Of a stretch of 64,000 nucleotides of DNA, positions 11,401 through 23,814 are shown piece by piece. Source of the DNA: Cristatella mucedo. Its lineage: Eukaryota > Bryozoa > Phylactolaemata > Cristatellidae. The stretch covers positions 475,501 to 539,500 of the forward strand of contig WPIO01000071.1 in the NCBI GenBank assembly GCA_009760855.2. Direction: 5' to 3'. A model generated the notes under the pieces. It did no database searches. It saw nothing but the letters and a program-made list of their open reading frames with translations, and was not told the origin of the DNA. Position 1 is the first letter of the stretch, and each line of letters starts with the position of its first letter. The position numbers were made by a program, and so were the translations under genes.

Positions 11401-13201
11401 AACAACTGTTCCATTCATTAAAGTTCACGATATCAGTCGCTACAATCGGCGACCTTGGTCACGTCAGCTTTGGCTTGGGATATTAGTAAATATTGTTCCT
11501 ATTAGCGAGATAAAGCTGCTTCGCCCCTTATGGTCATCCGGCCTTTATGACGACTCAAGCACATTCAAGCTTACCAACGGCTTTGCTAATTGATTCGTGA
11601 AGCTTGGAGCTGTGCATCATTAGATGCAAAGAGAGCTCCATCCTTAATAATAATTATTATTATTATAATAACAAAAAATTAGATGAAGCACCCACAGAAG
11701 ACTCAATCTTTTTCTATGTGCTTTAAATTTGCTGTGAAGAAAACGCTATCGAATGGGGAGTGGTATCTTCCTTGATAAACAACATGAATAAAATGGTTAG
11801 GGGTGACATGCTTAGGGTCAGCATGCAAGTGTGGTTAGTGGCAGCATGCAACAGCCTCAGTACCCATAAGCAAGTAAGGAAGAATCACAGGTACCCACTA
11901 ACTGCTCTCATTAATAGGTACGTTTTTATTCATTTCAAACGTGTTAGTCAGGGGATGTCGTGACGGAAGTCAGGAGTGAGTTCCAACCTTTTGGAGCTTA
12001 CGAACAAAATGCACGGTATCCAAAGGATTTGAGGTTTTAACGAAGTAGAGGTAAACATTTAGACTCGGAAAGGCGGGTGGTACGACGCTTAGCATGGTGA
12101 GGCAGCAGATATGATACGTGGAAGATCAGATATGTATCATTCGCTGCGAGCTACTCGTAGGCAATGCTGGATTATATAGTGGCACAGGAAGAACAGCCAT
12201 AGCCAACATACTACTCATGAATCGGTTGGATGATGGTCGAGGCAACCAATGCCTTGAATAGTTCCTAGTGAAAAGCTACGCACGCTGGAATTCCTTATGT
12301 TGATCACCTTCATATTCTAACCTTTACAATGACAGTTACAATACAACTAAGATAACAGAAAATGATTCGTCGCTTTAAGTAGATCTTCACTTCCCGGTCG
12401 AGATAAGACGTACCCATACTTTTGCTGAAACATCCTAGCAAATACCTTCGATAAGCAATAGGCGGATAGAGAGCATGAAAGGGTGTGAATGAGCCATAGA
12501 GACCGAAAAAGACTTTAAAGATAAGCAATTGCGACACTGACACATGCACGAATTATTTTTGAGAAATTTGCCGGATAAGGGAGCGACGTGACCGTTCAGT
12601 TTGCTCACGGACCAAAACACAGATGACGTCGATCGGTCTTTTCTATGCGCTGCCAACATTCGATCTGAGCTCGGCAATGCAGCCTTTATTCTGTCACTAA
12701 ATAGTGAACCAATGCTAACCGTTCTGAGGCGAATGCAATTTATTTGAATTAAAGCATCAGAAGTAATACTTGGAATAGGCGGCTTCATCTGTCAAACACA
12801 TGCTTTGTAAATGTCACACTGTTTGTTTCAGAAAGCTCCTCTGCTTCAAGGGAGCCTGCAGCAGCCATAAGCAAGCGGTTACGATTGAGTCCGCATCGTT
12901 AGGAACTGGGACGACCTCTAGTGAGCCGCCTCCTAGTGAATACTATGCTGACATTTTGTTAGAACGGCACACGACGACCACAGCGACCACGCAAGATTCA
13001 CCACCTGCGAGCAGCGAGCATGAATATTACAGTTACAATGCGAGGGATTACTGCAATGCTCCACCAGAGACTGGGCCACAAGACCTTGAAAAGCTGCCTT
13101 CAACAGCAGGCAAAAATGAGCTTGTAGACTTTTTCCACGTTGAGCCACCGGAAGACTCCGTTTGCATGGTCGACTGTGACCTCTACGTAACCTCTTCGTG
13201 A
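8347..13201 (+). CDS. Gene B: complete four-exon transmembrane receptor (340 aa predicted)
   Basis: Exons are 8347-8410 (signal peptide), 10464-10925 (ectodomain), 11059-11185 (TM) and 12832-13201 (tail), giving 341 codons with the stop. All donors are GTAAG-like and all acceptors end in AG; phases are 1, 1, 2. The product is a type I membrane protein. It has a hydrophobic signal sequence starting MVTGATVILACLL, a six-cysteine ectodomain, a Ser/Thr-rich stalk, one Val/Ala/Leu-rich TM helix, and a 123-residue tail with seven tyrosines. The ectodomain may be a divergent SUEL-type lectin domain, which would make this a carbohydrate or ligand receptor; that is inference. No kinase or other enzymatic domain is present. 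The model is supported by the independent match of all four exon types to gene D. Confidence 0.8.
10464..10925 (+). CDS. Gene B ectodomain exon (six-cysteine domain and stalk)
   Basis: The acceptor is TTTTAG and the donor GG|GTAAGT, phase 1 on both sides, so the exon is a symmetrical module. After Y-L-P-F-G-L-E-C come cysteines spaced C-x5-C-x25-C-x19-C-x19-C-x14-C. Two N-glycosylation sequons (NAT, NIS) are present. The last element, SPC...AYL..IMLKYTC, resembles the DPC-G-KYL-V-Y-C signature of SUEL/rhamnose-binding lectins, and ILNDRC resembles the mid-domain cysteine of that fold. About 50 Ser/Thr-rich residues follow as a stalk. Confidence 0.75.
11059..11185 (+). CDS. Gene B transmembrane exon
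   Basis: The acceptor is TTCCAG and the donor AGCAG|GTAAGG; entry phase 1, exit phase 2. It encodes a Ser/Thr-rich membrane-proximal part and a hydrophobic helix of about 22 residues (AVPVAAVLVTVSVVLAVLA), then S-R-K across the splice. Intron 2 is only 133 bases. Confidence 0.78.
11645..12290 (-). mobile_element. LINE family-2, 5'-truncated, minus strand
   Basis: Starts at an ATT-type tail and runs back through the shared 3' end and the TGCATG-rich 3' UTR into degenerate coding sequence homologous to the family's C-terminal reverse-transcriptase region. It lies in intron 3 of gene B and predates segmental duplication 2, because the same copy is found at 36497-37128. Confidence 0.8.
12832..13201 (+). 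CDS. Gene B cytoplasmic-tail exon
   Basis: Reads RKLLCFKGACSS... to a TGA stop. The seven tyrosines lie in EYYADIL, EYYSYN, RDYCNAP and CDLYVTSS. YADI is a Y-x-x-I motif and YCN is a Y-x-N motif of the type bound by Grb2-like SH2 domains. The same exon is duplicated at 38321-38687 with about 84 percent identity by eye, and all seven tyrosines are kept. Confidence 0.78.
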
Positions 13202-15257
13202 TTCTACTTAGCCCTCTACCTCAGCTCTAAGTATATTCACCATTGCTAGGGAGTTTCTGCTGTTACATTCAGTGTAAACTCCCATGAAAACCGACTGGTG
13301 ACTGCACTTCTGCCGTGGACCAGCTTTAAATCTATCTGAAATATGCCATGCCAATCTCCCATTACATCGTTCAGACAATATGCCGAATGTGCCGTTGGTT
13401 TTTTCTCAGTGACATGCAATGAAAAGTGGGGAACCAGTAGACTCAGAAAGTCAAGCTAACCTGCACAGTGGTCCCCAACGCATATGCGAAACGAATGTGC
13501 ACAGCAGCTCAATCAGATGAGCTGACATTGTTGCCTGCTAGCGACAGGCGACGTTATGGAAGTAGGTCAATGACACTAAGTCTGCCTTTTTGTGCTAAGA
13601 AGCTCATTTATGGCAGCAATTCTGTTTTCTCGTGGGGCCAATAGATTGCACTTGCTCAGTGTTATGCAGAGAAAATTCTTACTTAGGTTCTAGTTGTTTA
13701 CATCATTCAGTTATATCGCTGATGGAGGCAGCCTGATGCAGGGTGGTGATTGCTTCAGTGTGGCAGCCCAGATCAATCAACTTTCCATGCCAACGGTTGC
13801 CTATGTTTTGGCAAGACCCCGTATCCTTATTTTAAGTCGGCATTATGGTATTCACTAGATTTAGGCAAGAAAGAACTTAACTTCTGGTAAAGATATGTCC
13901 TCCTATTAAATGCAGATTTAAACGCACTAGGGCATTCTTCAGTCATCTGAATGATAGTACGAAGCCATAGAGATCAATTTGACCTCGGGATCACGTCACA
14001 TACAATGCGACCAATTTCATCCGAGTGCGGCACAGATCGGTTATAGTTTCTAGCCACTTTATTTTGATCTACTTTTACTTTTACGAAAATGTTAATAGCC
14101 TACTTATTTAACCTATTGTTATTCAATTGGTCGTGTGTCAGGTCAACGCAGATAAAAGCAAACGTAGGTGAAATAGATATTAGTGCTGCACTATTTTGAT
14201 TACAAAGTCTTCGGAACTAACCCTATGGTACCCAAATACGGTACTCGCGTCCACGCAACCGATGTTTAATCGCAATCCCCTTATCTAACCACGGTAAAAA
14301 TTTTGCTCGGTACAGCCAACATATAAGCTTTCGTAGCAACAGAATTTATGCATAGCAATCTCTTTGCTGGATTTACCTAAGCATCTTTGCATACGCGATT
14401 GCCTTATCATGGAAACATGTTTCCGTTGATTCATATATTTTCAACGACTTGCACAAGGAAATACTGCTGTGTTCTGCCCCGAGTTATCATAATCGTTGAG
14501 CTTCTTTCATCAAGCCAGAAAGTGTAATATTTCTCCCTTTCTGCTTGCATGCGATCTTGGTGATTTTGAGCTTTTCTCGGCTAATCATTGACTCTACTGT
14601 ATTACAAATATGCTGGCAGAAGACGAAGATACACTGTTCCTAATGAGCATTCAATAATAAGTATTTATTTTAAAATGAAGTATGCTTAATAAAAGAACAG
14701 TGTATAAGCTCCATTGGCCAGAACCTGTAAAAATATATAATGATGGCCAGCCTATTGAATCACTATTTGAAAAAATTCGGTCATGGTCGCTTCTGTGGAC
14801 CTATATCGCCAGAAGGCTGGTACTGAATACCCGGCAACCAACCTGTTCAATGCAGCAGAGTAGTAGCTTCTGAGCCCAGAACCCCTTTCTATTCGTTGAC
14901 TAGGAATATCCGTAAGCTGCTGCCAACTATACTGGTACTAGTCTGTGAAATCAGCACAGTTGACCTCCGCCAGTATTCTGTGCACGGCAGTCTACCGGAT
15001 AACACCTACAATCCTGAGCCTCTGCTGCGCCTCTGCTAAATATGCAAAGGTGTGTCTGAAGCTTCTAGCGGGTGGTTGACCAGGAAGACATTCATTACGT
15101 GCAGTTCCCAAGTAGCTGCTCAAGCCGAGCCGTATTGATGACCTTAATCACGCTAAAGTCACTCTTCGTTACTCGAGGCGTACCGTGTGGACTCCTTGGA
15201 ATACCATACCGTCCGTCGAAGCACTTGGAGACGAGTGTGATAACAAATGGTGCGACT
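13202..15257. other. Spacer between genes B and C
   Basis: Contains the gene B 3' flank (duplicated up to about 13560) and then unremarkable AT-rich sequence. An AATAAA occurs at 14688-14693, but no signal decides the gene B 3' end. An ORF at 14682-14873 shows no domain. I see no gene here. Confidence 0.5.
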
Positions 15258-15312
15258 ATGATTCGATTAGCCCTGCTTGGATGTCTGTTGGCGTCCCATC
15301 TCTTTTTAGCAG
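15258..15312 (+). CDS. Gene C signal-peptide exon
   Basis: An 18-codon signal sequence, MIRLALLGCLLASHLFLA, plus one base, then GCAG|GTAAGC. Phase and donor match genes B and D. The next family exon is 10.7 kb away because of transposon insertions. Confidence 0.6.
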
Positions 15313-18210
15313 GTAAGCTCGTATTGAAAGCTAGCAGCTGGTGACTTCTTCTCGCCCAACTGTTCATGCCGTCCGTACGACTGCAAACCTTAACTTAGTG
15401 GTAGCAGTAGCGACTGTAACGATTAGCTCCATGGTTCCCTCGATGTGGCTAGCGACTCTACATGTGCAACGTAGCCAAGCTCTGTCGTCTCGTGTGCATT
15501 TACTGAACTGGCGATGCTAGAAAATTAGGCTTTCTTAGGCCAGCTTTGCTCTGGCAACGTGTATTGAACAGTCCAAAAAATCAACTTCATCGAGATCATC
15601 GTCAAGCGTTTTTAGCGATCGACTCCTCATGCTGAAAGCTGAGGAGCTATAATAGACCTATAAATCATGCCTCGATCACGCTCCCCAGACGCCGACCAGG
15701 AAGCTGGCAGTACGTCCACTTATTCCTCTAGTGTTGAGAAGTGTTGCTGACCATGGGCGAGCCAAGATTCTCGATGGGCTGCACAGCTCCTCCGAGAAAT
15801 CAACCTGGAGCAGCTTCGTCGACTGCAATGAATTCGAATAAAGATTTTTGAATCAGTTTCTCAGTCGGAAAAATCCATTTAATTCCCAGCAAAAAGTGTC
15901 CTTCAGTTGAGCTAAATAGGTTCATGCAACAGCACGCCCTCAACAAACAGCTCCGTGTCCAGGGGTGCACCAAGCCTAGAGAGACTCACGAAGCGAGCCT
16001 TTACCCGACCTTGACCTCTTTGGCAGCAGTTTTATATGAGTTAACTACCATGTAAAACTAGTTTTGCATCCTAATTATAAGTTGTAACCCAACTGTTCAT
16101 TATAGCATGTCATCAAGCACCTTAGCGTTCTGCATTTTCGTTCAACACTATTCGGAATGACTTCTTTTTGTAGGTTAATAATCAGAGGATGTGTATAGGA
16201 CATATGTAGCTGTCGGAGAATATACAAACATTCACTAATCAAGTATATTTTTAAAGATCCCCTCGGAGTGAATCTCGTTAAGTGATCTCAGCAGTAACGT
16301 CTTGCTGGCAGGTTCTTTTCTGCAAAAAGATAACGGACAGGCTAAATAATTTCATTTTAGTTTCCTTAGCTTGCTAATTATGTATCTGCAAAGTCTCTGA
16401 TAATAAACCACTCAATCTGTTCACTCAAATATAGCCTAGATGGGAGACGTGTGTAGTCGCTGGATGCTCGGCAGGGAGGGGGACTGGAACTTCAGCTTCA
16501 CTGTGACTTCCTGTACTGTTGCTTCCACCTAGGGCCACGTGTCACGATTTATAGGCTCACTTACAGATTCTGGCTGTGGCCGAACGCCTGTACATTGTTA
16601 AGTCTGAAAATTCGACGACTCTTTACCATATTGAGATCGCGTGTCCACCAGTTAACAGCTTTTTATTTGAAATCTGAGACTTTCGGATGGGGCTGTTATA
16701 CGCTGTCTGGCCACTGCAACAACCGATTGCCTTTTCATGGATGAAGGCAAAGCTCTATGTCACATTTGACTACAAAAACCCATGCTAAATCAAAGGGCAA
16801 ATTTAGCGATTACCATCTAAGTAATCAGCTGAAAGTGTCTGAGAAAGGCATCCAACAAAGGTGCCTGAAGAGGTTGATATACCTTGGTCGTTTAGCAACG
16901 TCGCGTTTACATAGGATAGCAAATGAGCCATGCAGCCACTTCGTCGAATGGCAGCTGCACCGTGTCCACACGAGGAGCTGTGTATCTGGTACCAGAGCTG
17001 CTTCTCTATGTTCTTCCTCGGGTTTGATGCCAGCCGACGACCGTTCACCGGGGGGGGGGCCAAGCCGGAAGCAGTTCCGGCCTGCCGAATGCCCAGCTGT
17101 AGAGCTGATGGCTGATAGCTGATTTGCCTCTGCTGCAGCTGGACAGCTGCCAAACTATCGGATAATGGTAGTGTTTTTATCATGGAATTTTTATCCATAG
17201 TCTGAAAAAAGGAAACGTACGTTTTAATTAATGGTTTCACCAACGAGTCACTGGACTTTATGGGGATTGGGCTCCACTCCCGTTCGTCTTTGACTTTCTT
17301 TAGACACTTGATACTTTGGTCATTTTCATCCACAAAACATATTTGGCACAGTTCGACATCTCAGTGACATATCAGTGACATATCAAAGCAGCATAACTGC
17401 ATGCTTACAGGGAGTTTTTCTCAAAGCCACCGCCCCCGATTTACCTCAGTTCCAGAAGCTGTGTGCATCGTTGCAACTAAGTTCATTTGCTGCCCAGAGC
17501 AAATACTTTTCCTGATAGCGAGCCCAGCTATTTACTTTGACATTTCTAATAACACTTTACCATCATAAACTTACTGACTTTGAAAGTTAAAGAGGCGTCT
17601 TACTTGGAAGATGGCATAATTTAAGGTAATGTACCATACTCTGGTGCACAAATACGCTAGTGAGATGTGAATTCCTCCAACATTACGTTCTACCTCTTGC
17701 TCACTACCCATGACTAACACGTTCTCTGATGACGGGCGACATAAATGTCCGCCAACGTTTGCACATCTCTCCTGTAGCTCATCATCACGAAGGTATCTTG
17801 AAAAATTCTGTATTGGGATATTTAAAAAGATTCGCTCGAGCAATATTAAAAAGTTTGCAGCCGGTGTTGGTTTCTGTCATTGTATTAATGATTTTTTCAG
17901 ACTACGCCTGGTGGAATCGTCTTTTTTCACTCTGCTACAGGTAGCCTGTAACAGTGGCATGTTCCAGTTGATTCTTACCATTTGATTTTGATTTCATCGA
18001 TATTTTCTTTACTTTTGAAATGCCTTATATACATATTTTTGTGGGACTTTAGTAAGATAGGCAAAGAGAAAGCATATCTTATCACGCTTCTCGAGATCTT
18101 CCAGAATATTTCTAGGAATTTATACATCGTCAGATACTTCGATTGCTTTTTATAGACAAAACTATCGCTTACCCAGTTTGCCGAATAAGGAAACGTCCGT
18201 ACTGAGTGTA

Positions 18211-18237
18211 TGACAGACAGACAGACAGACAGACAGA
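18211..18237. repeat. (GACA)n microsatellite
   Basis: About six perfect copies of the tetranucleotide GACA, followed by purine-rich imperfect repeats to about 18420. Confidence 0.9.
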
Positions 18238-20036
18238 GGTGCATACAAGTAAAATCAAGCAGGCAGGCAGAGAGTAGTAATAAAAAGGAAGAGGGGCCGA
18301 AAGAGTGAACAAGTGGCTGATAGAGAGACCGAGATAAAGGCAGGCCGATATGGCTACAGATACAGAGGGAAATTGAGACTGGCAGAGAGCCAGTGAGGCA
18401 CTTGCATCGAGACCGAGGCTGGAGTCCTGGAGACGCCCACTGTAATGCTCAATAAAGCTCAATGCCAGATCATCGCGAGCCGACTGCTATGCTTCTTTCG
18501 CTCTCGCCGAGGAGCCAAAGTTCCGGGAGCCAAACCATCCATGTGCATCAGCTGCTGACGGAATGAAGCCTACAAAGCCTTGACTCATGCTGAGCTATGC
18601 AAAGCTGACTGCTGACAGCAGGCTACTGAGTTCCTATGTGATTCTGGCTCTTGGCTGTGACCTATCAAGCAGACTCTCAGTGTCATGCACTCACTAGTTT
18701 GTACTTTAAGATGCTCTCGCTCATTCAGTAACTTCTCCCTGAGTGCACGTATGCCATTGAGAGCGCGTTTGATGTGCTGTACTCATATTGGTTTTTTGTT
18801 CATGCAAATTGTTTAAAATTCAGCTTATTTCCATGCATATACAGTCAGCTCCTGACTTACGAGATGGACAGGACCGGCAAACGTGTCGTAGGTTGCCTTT
18901 TCGTCAATCGAGCTATGCAAAGGCTAGTTAGTTTCAGCCTAACTAACTGTCTTAAGTTAGTTGCACCAAGCCTGCTCTGAACGCGTTTGTCGAGGAGTCT
19001 TCCCATCAGCCGACAGATTGCAGTCAATCAGCTGACAGGCACTCAGCTCTCCATGTAACAGCCATTCTGCATCCGGCCACTTCTGCTCTACCACTTCCGT
19101 GCAATGACAGACTGAGCTCTTCTCTAGGGCAGAACATTCATCACCTGCGAACCTTAGAGAATGGCTAAGCCATCGGCATTAGCCCAGATCAACTGCCGCC
19201 ATTTCGAAACTAGCCGCCTATACACGACCACTGCACCGTGACAGCTGATGTTTATTACTCCAGGGAACCACGTTAGAGCATTTAGCCCACGACCCATCTC
19301 GACCCACCAGTGCAACACCCTTGCTGGATCAAGCGACCGGGGCCCCACAGTAGCCCCATACCGGCTCCACAATGCCTATTGTGTCCCCAATGTAACCCCC
19401 ACAGGAAACCCAGCCCTAACCACGCCGAGCTGTGAGAGGCTAAAGCAAAGAAGCCGTCGATCAATCACTAGCAGAGAGCTGGAAGTCTAGCAATATTAAT
19501 GAGATATGCAGATCTAGGTGAATAGACTCATCCGGTTACCATAAGCTACGCGGTCATTCTTAGCTAGAGTTAGTTAGAGGCCCCTCGGTGTGAGCTGGCT
19601 TGTAGCGTCAGGCTGGCTAACAGCACTTCCTCACGGCTAGAGCCCACAGCTCCATGGAACGAAAGAGGCGGCCGATCGCAACCAGTCAATTGACAAGCTT
19701 TTCCTACAGCATGCGAAAATTGGCCAGAAGAGAAGATTAGCATCATTATTTACTAGACGATCATTCAATTGGCAGCCTCTTTTTTCAAATTATCATGAAG
19801 AACGTTTCACCAACGGTGCGGCAGTAAATTTCTAGTAGGACTCCTACCGACTCACATCGGACCGCACTTGTTTTGAGAGTCACGACGACATGGGTTCTTG
19901 AGTCTTCGAGTGCGATTTCAATGCCTCTAATATAGCGATAGCGTGACTTGTGATTGTAACCATAACCAGTTAGCAAGCATTTCCCCGGGGGTAGGACATT
20001 TACCCCCTATGTTAATGAATGCATAACTAGGATTAC

Positions 20037-20038
<2 letters not shown>

Positions 20039-20068
<30 letters not shown>
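20039..20068. repeat. (TA)n microsatellite
   Basis: Pure alternating TA of about 30 bases. Confidence 0.9.
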
Positions 20069-20072
<4 letters not shown>

Positions 20073-21629
20073 CCTAATGATTGTTGAAGGTTGTGGCGGC
20101 TGTGGCCGTGGCGGCAGCGTCGGCGAGCTATGCATTTTGGTCCCACCGGAGTTCGGAATCACTCGACGCCGCCAGGCACTGTTCGTACTCGTCAAGGCGG
20201 GCGTGCTACGGCGTTTGGTGCCTTCCTGCAAATAAGCGTGAAGCCTTGGAGGTCTACTGAGTATAACTCGATCCCATAAGATCTCGTTACGCCCTAATAC
20301 GCACTAATTAAAGCTCAGAATACGAGCAATGATGGATTTAGGCGGTGGAGGCACAGTCCGCTCTAAACCCTAAAACCCTAAACTATATACCCGGGAGAAA
20401 TTTCCTACCTCAGGGGGATGTCTGGGGGGGAAATGTCCGATGGAAAACGTCTAGGGGGGATGTTCGTACCCAAAAAAGCACCCAGCCTACGAGATGGGGA
20501 GAAGAATATAGCTATTATAAACCTAAAATCTTCATCATAGTCAACTCTAGGTAGAGGGAGGTTATATCTGAATGCGAGAAGAAAAGAAGAAATTATTATC
20601 ACGCGAAGCGATTCTTGGAGTCTGAGAACAACAGATCTTGTTAATTAGGCAGCACTGAAAAGTGAATATGATAGTTTGTCGGTCAATGAATTATCTTAAG
20701 TAGAGTTTGAAAAAATATTGTATCTCATTGAAAATTAACAACTATATGCATAAAATAGCTTTGTCAAGCTCCTAATCGAAGATATCGTTTACATAAGTTG
20801 AAACTCGTAACAGTAACCAACAAAACCGTTTCTCAAATAACCTTGGCCACTCATGGCAATCGCTCTACAAGTAAAAATAAACTAAGAGGTGAAGCAGACA
20901 CGGAAATGATATTTAACGCTATTTACTATACTGCTTTAGTATCCTTAAAGCTCTGAGCATACTATTATCGCTAGTTCTTACACTAGTTACATCGAGGTAG
21001 AGCCATTTTAGGGTGTACAGACCACGTAAGAGTTATATCTCTACTTAAAACATTGAATTAGTCGGATGTGATGATGGCTTTTGACTGTATCTTCACTATT
21101 CTGTTTGTGGTGACAAAATTTTACTTGCCAGTCGTGAAAGCAGATGGTTTTTATAAATCAGGGTTACATATCAAGAGTTAGCCCCCTTTTTTTTATCACG
21201 TCAAACCCACGGAATGAACCCTACCTGTTCAGTAAAACGTTTTGGAAAATGTGGAGCTAGTCTTATGATGGGCGATTATTCGGCATTAAATCTGCTATTA
21301 TTTAGTCACAACCTTCTTACAATGTACACAAATGAGTAGGTAATTCGTTACCTACTTACAGTCCAGCTCTCTCACCCAGGTAGCCATGCGATTGGGGATG
21401 GGTCAAACTAGCACTTTTCAGTTATGGAGTCGTCCCGACGTGCTTCCTTAGTACTTCAGATGGCCTACAGAAAGTATAATCGCGTCAACTACTTACAAAT
21501 TGTTTACTTCATGACTCAAGCGGATGCAAGTTTTGGCGTAATCTTTGTGACATGGTCTCTTGAAATTTAATAATAAAACTGGCATTTATGTGTAGCACTG
21601 CGCCTAAAGAACTCGTGTCTTTCTCGCCT

Positions 21630-21840
21630 TTAATATTTGATGCAAAGGAAGCATGATCGAATGGTTAGCGGTAGGTAGCATGCTAAATAACAACAAGCAT
21701 AGCTAGGTTAGCGGCGACAAGCACAGGGTTGACATGCAAAGTGGTTAGTAATCAAATGCTCAGTTTCAGCACTCATAAGCATACAAAGGACTAATCACAC
21801 TGAGCCACTAAATGTTTTAATAAATATTTTCATTTTAGCT
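21630..21840 (-). mobile_element. LINE family-2 fragment, minus strand, split by another LINE
   Basis: Shows the 3'-UTR landmarks of the family (GCAAAGGAA, repeated CATGC/TGCA words, TTAGTGG, then CACTAAATG). It stops where the plus-strand LINE begins. A second piece of the same element, from its coding part, appears at about 24640-24830. Confidence 0.65.
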
Positions 21841-21926
21841 AATTTTTAAAGTAGGTGGCAGTACCTTGAAATCGATGCTTTGGGTCATCGTTTGAATCGG
21901 TTGCTATCAGGTCTTCATCAAAGACA

Positions 21927-22817
21927 ATGCCTCTCACCGTTGTGATATACCGGCCTCCTTCTGGCTGTCTAAACTTGTTCATAGAGGAGTTTTCAGAGTT
22001 CCTCGCTAAAATATTTGTGTGTGACAGGTCGCTACTGATTGTAGGAGACTTCAATATTCACGTTGACAACCCCAGCAACAGCCAGGTCCGCTCATTTCTT
22101 GACTGTCTGGAGAATCTTGGTTTGGCCCAACACGTTAATCATAGCACCCACGTCGGTGGCCACATTCTAGATCTCGTGATCACTAAGGATGTCCGCCCCA
22201 CTGACTTTGTGGTGTGCCCACTGACCCTCTCAGATCATTGTTCGGTCTCGTTTTCTGTTCCTGCTCCCTCGTACGTGCAGGGTAATGTCGAATTTGCCAA
22301 ACGACGTAACTTACAAAGCATTGACATGGACAAGTTTTTGAATTCTGTTTGTGATGCAGGCCTTCTTGATCTGCACTCAGACTCGACCGGAAGCCTCGAT
22401 ACCCTCACTGATGCGATGAACATGACACTCAGGAGTTTTCTTGACAAGCATGCTCCCGTTCGCTCTATCCGTGTTCAAAGTCGTCGAGATTGCTTTCAAT
22501 TTACAAAAAAACTCTTAAAGATGCGCCGTGTTAAGCACTGGCTGGAACGTCGCTTCAAGAAATCGGGGTCTGAGGCAGACCTAGTCAATTTTAAAGACTT
22601 CCTTCGAGTTTACACCCGAAAGCTTAAAACAGCCAGGGCTTCTTTTTTCATTAGAAAACTGAATTCCTGCCAGTCGGACACTAAACAGATTTATAAGACA
22701 GTAAACCATTTACTGGCCAATGCTGTCAGGTCTGACTCCCCAGATATTAAGGGCTCAGCCAAAAAGTTTTCAGCCTTCTTTACTGAAAAAAATTGTGCAC
22801 ATTCGTGCCTCCATTAA
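21927..22817 (+). CDS. LINE endonuclease C-terminal and linker ORF
   Basis: 296 codons. The first about 110 match the C-terminal half of AP-like endonucleases of non-LTR elements (GDFNIH, SDH). The rest is the linker before the reverse transcriptase. The frame is lost at the A7 run, and the last about 10 codons are out of frame. Confidence 0.85.
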   Translation: MPLTVVIYRPPSGCLNLFIEEFSEFLAKIFVCDRSLLIVGDFNIHVDNPSNSQVRSFLDCLENLGLAQHVNHSTHVGGHILDLVITKDVRPTDFVVCPLTLSDHCSVSFSVPAPSYVQGNVEFAKRRNLQSIDMDKFLNSVCDAGLLDLHSDSTGSLDTLTDAMNMTLRSFLDKHAPVRSIRVQSRRDCFQFTKKLLKMRRVKHWLERRFKKSGSEADLVNFKDFLRVYTRKLKTARASFFIRKLNSCQSDTKQIYKTVNHLLANAVRSDSPDIKGSAKKFSAFFTEKNCAHSCLH

Positions 22818-23814
22818 GCCACCTCCGACCAAAGCAATCGCCGTTCCTCAACTTGTGACCTTTCTTAAAAGGTTCTCCGAAGTTTCTGCCTGTGATGTGG
22901 CTGCCTTAATAAGGTCTAGCAAAAAGAGCTCCTCTCCTGAAGACCCTATACCTTCATCTCTGTGGTCTTCGATTGCAGACCAACTTAGCCCTGCCATAAC
23001 CAAGATTTTTAATGCTTCTTTGGGAAAAGGGATCGTCCCCAAGTCCTTCAAATCGGCAATCGTTAGACCTATTCTTAAAAAGCCTGGGTTAGACACAGAG
23101 GTCCTAGCAAACTATCGTCCAGTTTCCCTTCTCCCGCTCTTATCAAAGATTCTTGAAAAAATTGTTGCTAAGCAGCTAGTTGAACATATTGAAAATAATG
23201 GAATGTCAGAAACATTTCAATCAGGTTTCAAGAGGCAGCACTCTACTGAAACTGCTCTCCTCCGTGTTAGCAATGACAATCTACGTGGCAACGACGACGG
23301 GAATGTCACTGCCTTAGCTCTGCTAGATCTGTCTGCTGCCTTCGACACCATTGATCACGAAGTTCTGCGTGAAAGATTGAGAACAACGATTGGTCTGGCA
23401 GACGAAGCACTGGCGTGGTTTAAATCCTACTTGTCTGATCGTGTTCAATCCGTGTCGTGTGGGGGTCAGGTCTCAGACATGAGAAGGATCACCTGTGGAG
23501 TCCCTCAAGGGTCTGTACTTGGTCCCTTGCTGTTCTCCATGTATACACTACCTCTGGGAAAAGTGATTAAGGCCCATGGAATAGGATATCACTTCTATGC
23601 TGACGATACTCTGTTGTATTTGCCATTTAAACCGTCGGAATCTGCTGCAGCAACTGAGAAACTGAATGCTTGCCTTGCCGATATTCGATCCTGGATGTCG
23701 GAAAACTTCCTGAAATTAAATGACGATAAAACCGAACTGCTTCTCATAGGACACCATAAGCGTGTGGCTGGTTTAAAAGGCTTTGCTGTTCTAATAGGTG
23801 ATGCTATTGTGTGA
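22720..23814 (+). CDS. LINE reverse-transcriptase core ORF
   Basis: 364 codons covering reverse-transcriptase fingers to thumb, with intact YADD, SAAFDTIDH and GVPQGSVLGP blocks. The first 20 or so codons are a frame shadow; the true reading enters after the A7 run near 22790. Ends at an in-frame TGA. Confidence 0.9.
   Translation: MLSGLTPQILRAQPKSFQPSLLKKIVHIRASIKPPPTKAIAVPQLVTFLKRFSEVSACDVAALIRSSKKSSSPEDPIPSSLWSSIADQLSPAITKIFNASLGKGIVPKSFKSAIVRPILKKPGLDTEVLANYRPVSLLPLLSKILEKIVAKQLVEHIENNGMSETFQSGFKRQHSTETALLRVSNDNLRGNDDGNVTALALLDLSAAFDTIDHEVLRERLRTTIGLADEALAWFKSYLSDRVQSVSCGGQVSDMRRITCGVPQGSVLGPLLFSMYTLPLGKVIKAHGIGYHFYADDTLLYLPFKPSESAAATEKLNACLADIRSWMSENFLKLNDDKTELLLIGHHKRVAGLKGFAVLIGDAIV

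Larger units (their letters stand above)
11640..13560. repeat. Segmental duplication 2, copy 1 (gene B 3' interval)
   Basis: Collinear with about 36497-39030. It contains a minus-strand LINE fragment, the intron-3 end, the tail exon and about 350 bases of 3' flank. Copy 2 carries an extra plus-strand LINE (about 37129-37770). Further scattered matches (14915-15000 with 39247-39345; 15830-15845 with 39427-39441) show that the duplicated unit originally ran past the gene C start. Confidence 0.85.
15313..21629. other. Gene C intron 1, transposon-poor part
   Basis: AT-rich sequence without a supportable gene. It includes a GACA tract at about 18211-18236, a G9 run at about 17051-17059 and a (TA)n tract at 20039-20068. 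A minus-strand open frame at 16803-17333 and several shorter ones show no domain, signal peptide or splice pattern. Confidence 0.45.

Noticed and set aside
16803-17333. 176-codon minus-strand ORF
   Set aside because: No domain, no transmembrane or signal segment, no codon pattern; probably chance.
20358-20385. CCCTAAA-like repeats suggesting an interstitial telomere
   Set aside because: Only two imperfect copies.
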